From the NCBI RefSeq assembly GCF_014841615.1, contig NZ_JACYUG010000001.1, positions 124,001-188,000 of the forward strand: a stretch of 64,000 bases of DNA. Direction: 5' to 3'. Position numbers and translations under genes: made by a program. A model generated the notes under the pieces. The model searched no databases and was not told the origin of the DNA. It worked only from the letters and a program-made list of their open reading frames with translations. Source of the DNA: Sphingomonas sp. CFBP 8760. Its GTDB lineage: Bacteria > Pseudomonadota > Alphaproteobacteria > Sphingomonadales > Sphingomonadaceae. Position 1 is the stretch's first letter; every line of letters begins with the position of its first letter. This document shows, piece by piece, positions 61,702 through 64,000 of the stretch.

Positions 61702-62712
61702 ATGAGTCGCAAGCCAGTACCCGCCCAGGCGGGTGAACGTTCCCGTGCCGAGGTGCTGTTCGACAGGCCGCAGGCGCTGGCGCAACTGTTCGGGCAATAC
61801 GACCAGAATCTGGTCGCGCTGGAAAACCGGCTTGGCGTCTACATCACCGCGCGGGGCAACCGCATCGGGCTGGAGGGGACCGCCGAACAGGTCGCGATCG
61901 CACGCGACGTGCTGCACGACCTGTACCGCCGGATCGAACGCGGCGAACAGATCGATACCGGGCTGGTCGATGCCGCGATCGCGATGGCGAACGAACCGAC
62001 GCTGGACGGCATCGTCTCCGCCGAGGCGCAGGGTCGCGGTGGCCCGGGCATCATGATCCGCACCCGCAAGAAGACGATCGTGCCGCGCACCCCGGCGCAG
62101 GCGCATTACATGCGCGAACTGGTGGCGAACGACATGATCTTCGCCCTCGGGCCGGCGGGCACCGGCAAGACCTATATCGCGGTCGCGCAGGCGGTGGCGC
62201 AGCTCATTACCGGCAGCGTCCAACGGCTGATCCTGTCGCGCCCGGCGGTGGAGGCGGGCGAGAAGCTCGGCTTCCTGCCCGGCGACATGAAGGAGAAGGT
62301 CGATCCCTATCTCCGCCCGCTCTACGACGCGCTGTACGACTGCCTGCCCGCCGAACAGGTGGAACGCCGGATCGCCAGCGGCGAGATCGAGGTCGCGCCG
62401 ATCGCCTTCATGCGCGGCCGGACATTGGCGGACGCCTTCGTGATCCTCGACGAGGCGCAGAACACCACACCCGCCCAGATGAAGATGTTCCTGACCCGGT
62501 TCGGCCAGAACAGCCGCATGGTGATCTGCGGCGATCCCAATCAGGTCGACCTTCCCGGCGGCGTCGCGGCCTCCGGCCTCGCCGACGCGGTCCGCCGGCT
62601 GGAGGGAGTGGAGAGCATCGCGATGAGCCGCTTCACCGCCGCCGACGTGGTCCGGCACCCGATCGTCGGCCGGATCGTCGAGGCGTATGAAGGGGTCGGC
62701 GGCACCGGTTGA
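61702..62712 (+). CDS. phoH: PhoH family protein (PhoH-like ATPase)
   Basis: A 336-aa ATPase of the PhoH/YbeZ family, thought to act with YbeY in rRNA or RNA processing. An N-terminal KH-like region (about 20-100) precedes the ATPase with Walker A GPAGTGKTYIAV, LSRPAVEAGEKLGFLPGD, Walker B FVILDEAQNTTPAQ and the sensor MVICGDPNQVDLP. The start is ATG 61702, preceded by AAAGGA. Its stop codon is overlapped by the -35 box of the vapBC promoter. Downstream ybeY and corC-type genes complete the usual cluster. Confidence 0.95.
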   Translation: MSRKPVPAQAGERSRAEVLFDRPQALAQLFGQYDQNLVALENRLGVYITARGNRIGLEGTAEQVAIARDVLHDLYRRIERGEQIDTGLVDAAIAMANEPTLDGIVSAEAQGRGGPGIMIRTRKKTIVPRTPAQAHYMRELVANDMIFALGPAGTGKTYIAVAQAVAQLITGSVQRLILSRPAVEAGEKLGFLPGDMKEKVDPYLRPLYDALYDCLPAEQVERRIASGEIEVAPIAFMRGRTLADAFVILDEAQNTTPAQMKMFLTRFGQNSRMVICGDPNQVDLPGGVAASGLADAVRRLEGVESIAMSRFTAADVVRHPIVGRIVEAYEGVGGTG

Positions 62713-62749
62713 CGGCTGGGATATACCGACTTACGCTATGGATATACCG
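62709..62749 (+). promoter_or_regulatory. Promoter and direct-repeat operator of the vapBC pair
   Basis: TTGACG (62709-62714) and TACGCT (62732-62737), 17 bases apart, resemble a sigma-70 promoter; the -35 covers the phoH stop codon. Two identical GGATATACCG repeats (62719-62728 and 62740-62749), one before and one after the -10 and 21 bases apart (two helical turns), suit binding by the antitoxin. Confidence 0.6.
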
Positions 62750-62758
62750 GAGGCGGGC

Positions 62759-63007
62759 ATGGCATCGTTGTATATCAAGGATGAGGAAACCAGCCGGCTG
62801 GCCCAGGAACTGGCTGAACGGCGTCAGCTGACGAAGACAGCGGCAGTGCGACTGGCGCTGACGAACGAATTGGCGAAGGATCAGCCTGAGCAATCGCTGC
62901 ATGATGTTATCGCGGAACTGCGGCGCACCTCGACCCTGAAGTTCGATCCGACCGTCGTCATCGACAAGGCGTTCTATGACTCGTTGAACGACGAGGAAGA
63001 CGGTTGA
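62759..63007 (+). CDS. VapB-like antitoxin (type II, PSK transcription-factor family)
   Basis: An 82-aa protein starting MASLYIKDEETSRLAQELA, with TKTAAVRLALTNEL as a ribbon-helix-helix segment, and an acidic tail (ENDNE-like LNDEEDG) that would contact the toxin. This pattern fits the PSK/VapB group that pairs with Rv0623-type VapC. The ATG at 62759 has a GGAGG ribosome-binding site; an in-frame ATG at 62738 lies within the presumed -10 region and is not favoured. The stop overlaps the toxin's TTG start (TTGA). Confidence 0.85.
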   Translation: MASLYIKDEETSRLAQELAERRQLTKTAAVRLALTNELAKDQPEQSLHDVIAELRRTSTLKFDPTVVIDKAFYDSLNDEEDG

Positions 63008-63402
63008 CCGTCTTTATCGACGCATCGGCGCTGGTCGCGATCATCAAAGACGAACCGGAGTCCTTTGCCCTGATTGAAACGATCTCTGTCCATCGCACCC
63101 GGCTTACCAGTGCGCTGGCGATGTGGGAGGCGGTGCGCGCCGTCGCCAAGGTGGGATCGAATGACATTCCCGAGGCGCTGCGGCTCTGTGAAGCGCTACG
63201 CATCGATGTCGGCATCGACCTGGTTGCGATCGACGAGGCTACAACCCGGCACGCGATCGACGCCCATCAACGCTACGGCAAGGGCACCGGCCACCCCGCC
63301 CGCCTCAACATGGGTGACTGTTTCGCCTATGCATGCGCCAAGACCAACGCCGCCCACCTGCTCTACAAGGGCGACGATTTCATTCACACGGACCTGGGCT
63401 AG
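63004..63402 (+). CDS. VapC-like PIN domain toxin (type II, ribonuclease)
   Basis: A 132-aa PIN domain protein. Acidic metal ligands are placed at D6 (VFIDASALVAI), E42 (MWEAVRAV), D105 (LNMGDCFAYA) and D124/D125 (YKGDDF), matching the four-residue VapC active site. Such toxins cleave tRNA or rRNA. The start is TTG 63004 overlapping the antitoxin stop (TTGA), the best coupling point. The pair is inserted between phoH and ybeY, which are normally adjacent. Confidence 0.88.
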   Translation: MTVFIDASALVAIIKDEPESFALIETISVHRTRLTSALAMWEAVRAVAKVGSNDIPEALRLCEALRIDVGIDLVAIDEATTRHAIDAHQRYGKGTGHPARLNMGDCFAYACAKTNAAHLLYKGDDFIHTDLG

Positions 63403-63411
63403 GACACGGGC

Positions 63412-63921
63412 ATGATCCAGATCGAACTCTCCTGCGAATCCCCTTGGCCCGATGGCGACTGGGAGGCACTGGCCGATCGCGCTGCGCGCGCCGCGATCGA
63501 GCGGACGCCGCACGGCCCCCTGCTCACCACCCCCGCCACGATCGAGGTCAGCGTGCGCCTGACCTCGGACGAGGAGGTTCATGCGCTCAACCGGCAATAT
63601 CGCCAGAAGGACAAGCCGACCAACGTCCTGTCCTTTCCGATGGTGCAGCCCGACCTGATCGACACGATCAGCCAGAATTCCGACGATGGCGAGGTGTTGC
63701 TGGGCGATATCGTGCTCGCACATGGTGTCTGCGTGGCGGAAGCGGCGGAGCGGGGAATTTCGGTGGAGACGCATGCCACCCATTTGATGGTGCACGGCGT
63801 GCTTCACCTGCTAGGCTATGACCACATGTCCGATGACGAGGCGGAGGCGATGGAGGATATCGAGCGGCAGGCGCTGCACGGTCTCGGCATCGCCGACCCT
63901 TATCTGATACGCGAGGAATAA
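63412..63921 (+). CDS. ybeY: rRNA maturation endoribonuclease YbeY
   Basis: YbeY is a zinc-dependent endonuclease that matures the 3' end of 16S rRNA and helps ribosome quality control. The 169-aa protein has TNVLSFPMVQP, LGDIVLAHGVC, and the zinc motif HLMVHGVLHLLGYDH (three His at the H3 site). It fits the family in length. The start is ATG 63412, nine bases after the vapC stop. The stop is immediately followed by the corC-type GTG. Confidence 0.96.
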   Translation: MIQIELSCESPWPDGDWEALADRAARAAIERTPHGPLLTTPATIEVSVRLTSDEEVHALNRQYRQKDKPTNVLSFPMVQPDLIDTISQNSDDGEVLLGDIVLAHGVCVAEAAERGISVETHATHLMVHGVLHLLGYDHMSDDEAEAMEDIERQALHGLGIADPYLIREE

Positions 63922-64000
63922 GTGTCCGAAGACCGAAGTAGCGCCGCGGGCGGCGACAGCGACAGCATCTGGCGGGGGCTGAAATCCCTGATCTTCGGCA
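63922..64000 (+). CDS. CorC/HlyC-type (hemolysin family) protein, N-terminal fragment
   Basis: Only the first 26 codons are inside the window, from GTG 63922, directly after the ybeY stop: SEDRSSAAGGDSDSIWRG followed by LKSLIFG. The tryptophan/LKSLIFG opening and the position after ybeY suggest the CBS-domain CorC-type protein found in the phoH-ybeY-corC cluster. Too little is present to confirm the domains. Confidence 0.65.
   Translation, partial: MSEDRSSAAGGDSDSIWRGLKSLIFG

Overview
The window is GC-rich, gene-dense chromosomal DNA of an alphaproteobacterium, most likely a sphingomonad (Sphingomonas or a close relative). The assignment rests on four things seen here: a PEPxxWA-CTERM protein, the nuo and suf operon layouts, the gap-pgk-fba-thiE cluster, and a Fur protein whose usual metal-site cysteines are replaced. 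Most neighbours overlap by one to a few bases (ATGA, GTGA, TAATG), which points to widespread translational coupling. No rRNA, tRNA, CRISPR array, transposase or phage gene was recognised. No gene-free stretch is longer than about 210 bases.

Layout. 1-6874 (minus strand): respiratory complex I, nuoA-B-C-D-(58-aa membrane ORF)-E-F-G, with nuoG running off the left edge. 7002-11173 (minus): suhB, a lower-GC PD-(D/E)xK-like gene, efp, an M23 peptidase, an L,D-transpeptidase and thiE. 11279-16143: glycolysis genes fba, pgk and gap (minus), interrupted by a MazF-like toxin/antitoxin pair, a thioredoxin-like gene on the other strand and a MOSC gene. 16308-17784 (plus): coiled-coil protein, zapA, 6S RNA, 5-formyl-THF cyclo-ligase and DUF2842. 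17968-20523: an SRPBCC / zinc dehydrogenase / SDR operon, facing a secreted-type esterase. 21926-27111 (plus): two small genes, then a coupled three-glycosyltransferase operon led by a fused sucrose-phosphate-synthase-like/HAD enzyme.

27118-36060 (minus): an M3 oligopeptidase, a secreted methyltransferase-like protein, and a type I secretion operon (HlyD adaptor, ABC exporter) behind its probable cargo, a large extracellular nuclease. 36213-39462 (minus): purine-base operon guanine deaminase - adenine deaminase - BASS-type transporter. 39613-48055: dcd (plus), then the Fe-S assembly operon iscR/sufR - sufB - DUF559 - sufC - sufD - sufS - sufT - sufA - MBL hydrolase - DUF4230 (minus). 48219-52868 (plus): pyrD, ggt and a long-chain acyl-CoA ligase, facing an M16 peptidase. 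55951-64000 (plus): nfu, nitroreductase, tsaB, rimI, fur, an acyltransferase, miaB, a PEP-CTERM protein, phoH, vapBC, ybeY and the start of a corC-type gene.

Functional picture: mostly housekeeping (respiration, glycolysis, Fe-S biogenesis, tRNA and rRNA maturation) with small accessory modules set precisely into conserved operons. The most interesting are the DUF559 gene framed by inverted REP-like palindromes inside suf, the three-gene glycosyltransferase operon, the nuclease with its own type I exporter, and the two toxin-antitoxin pairs.
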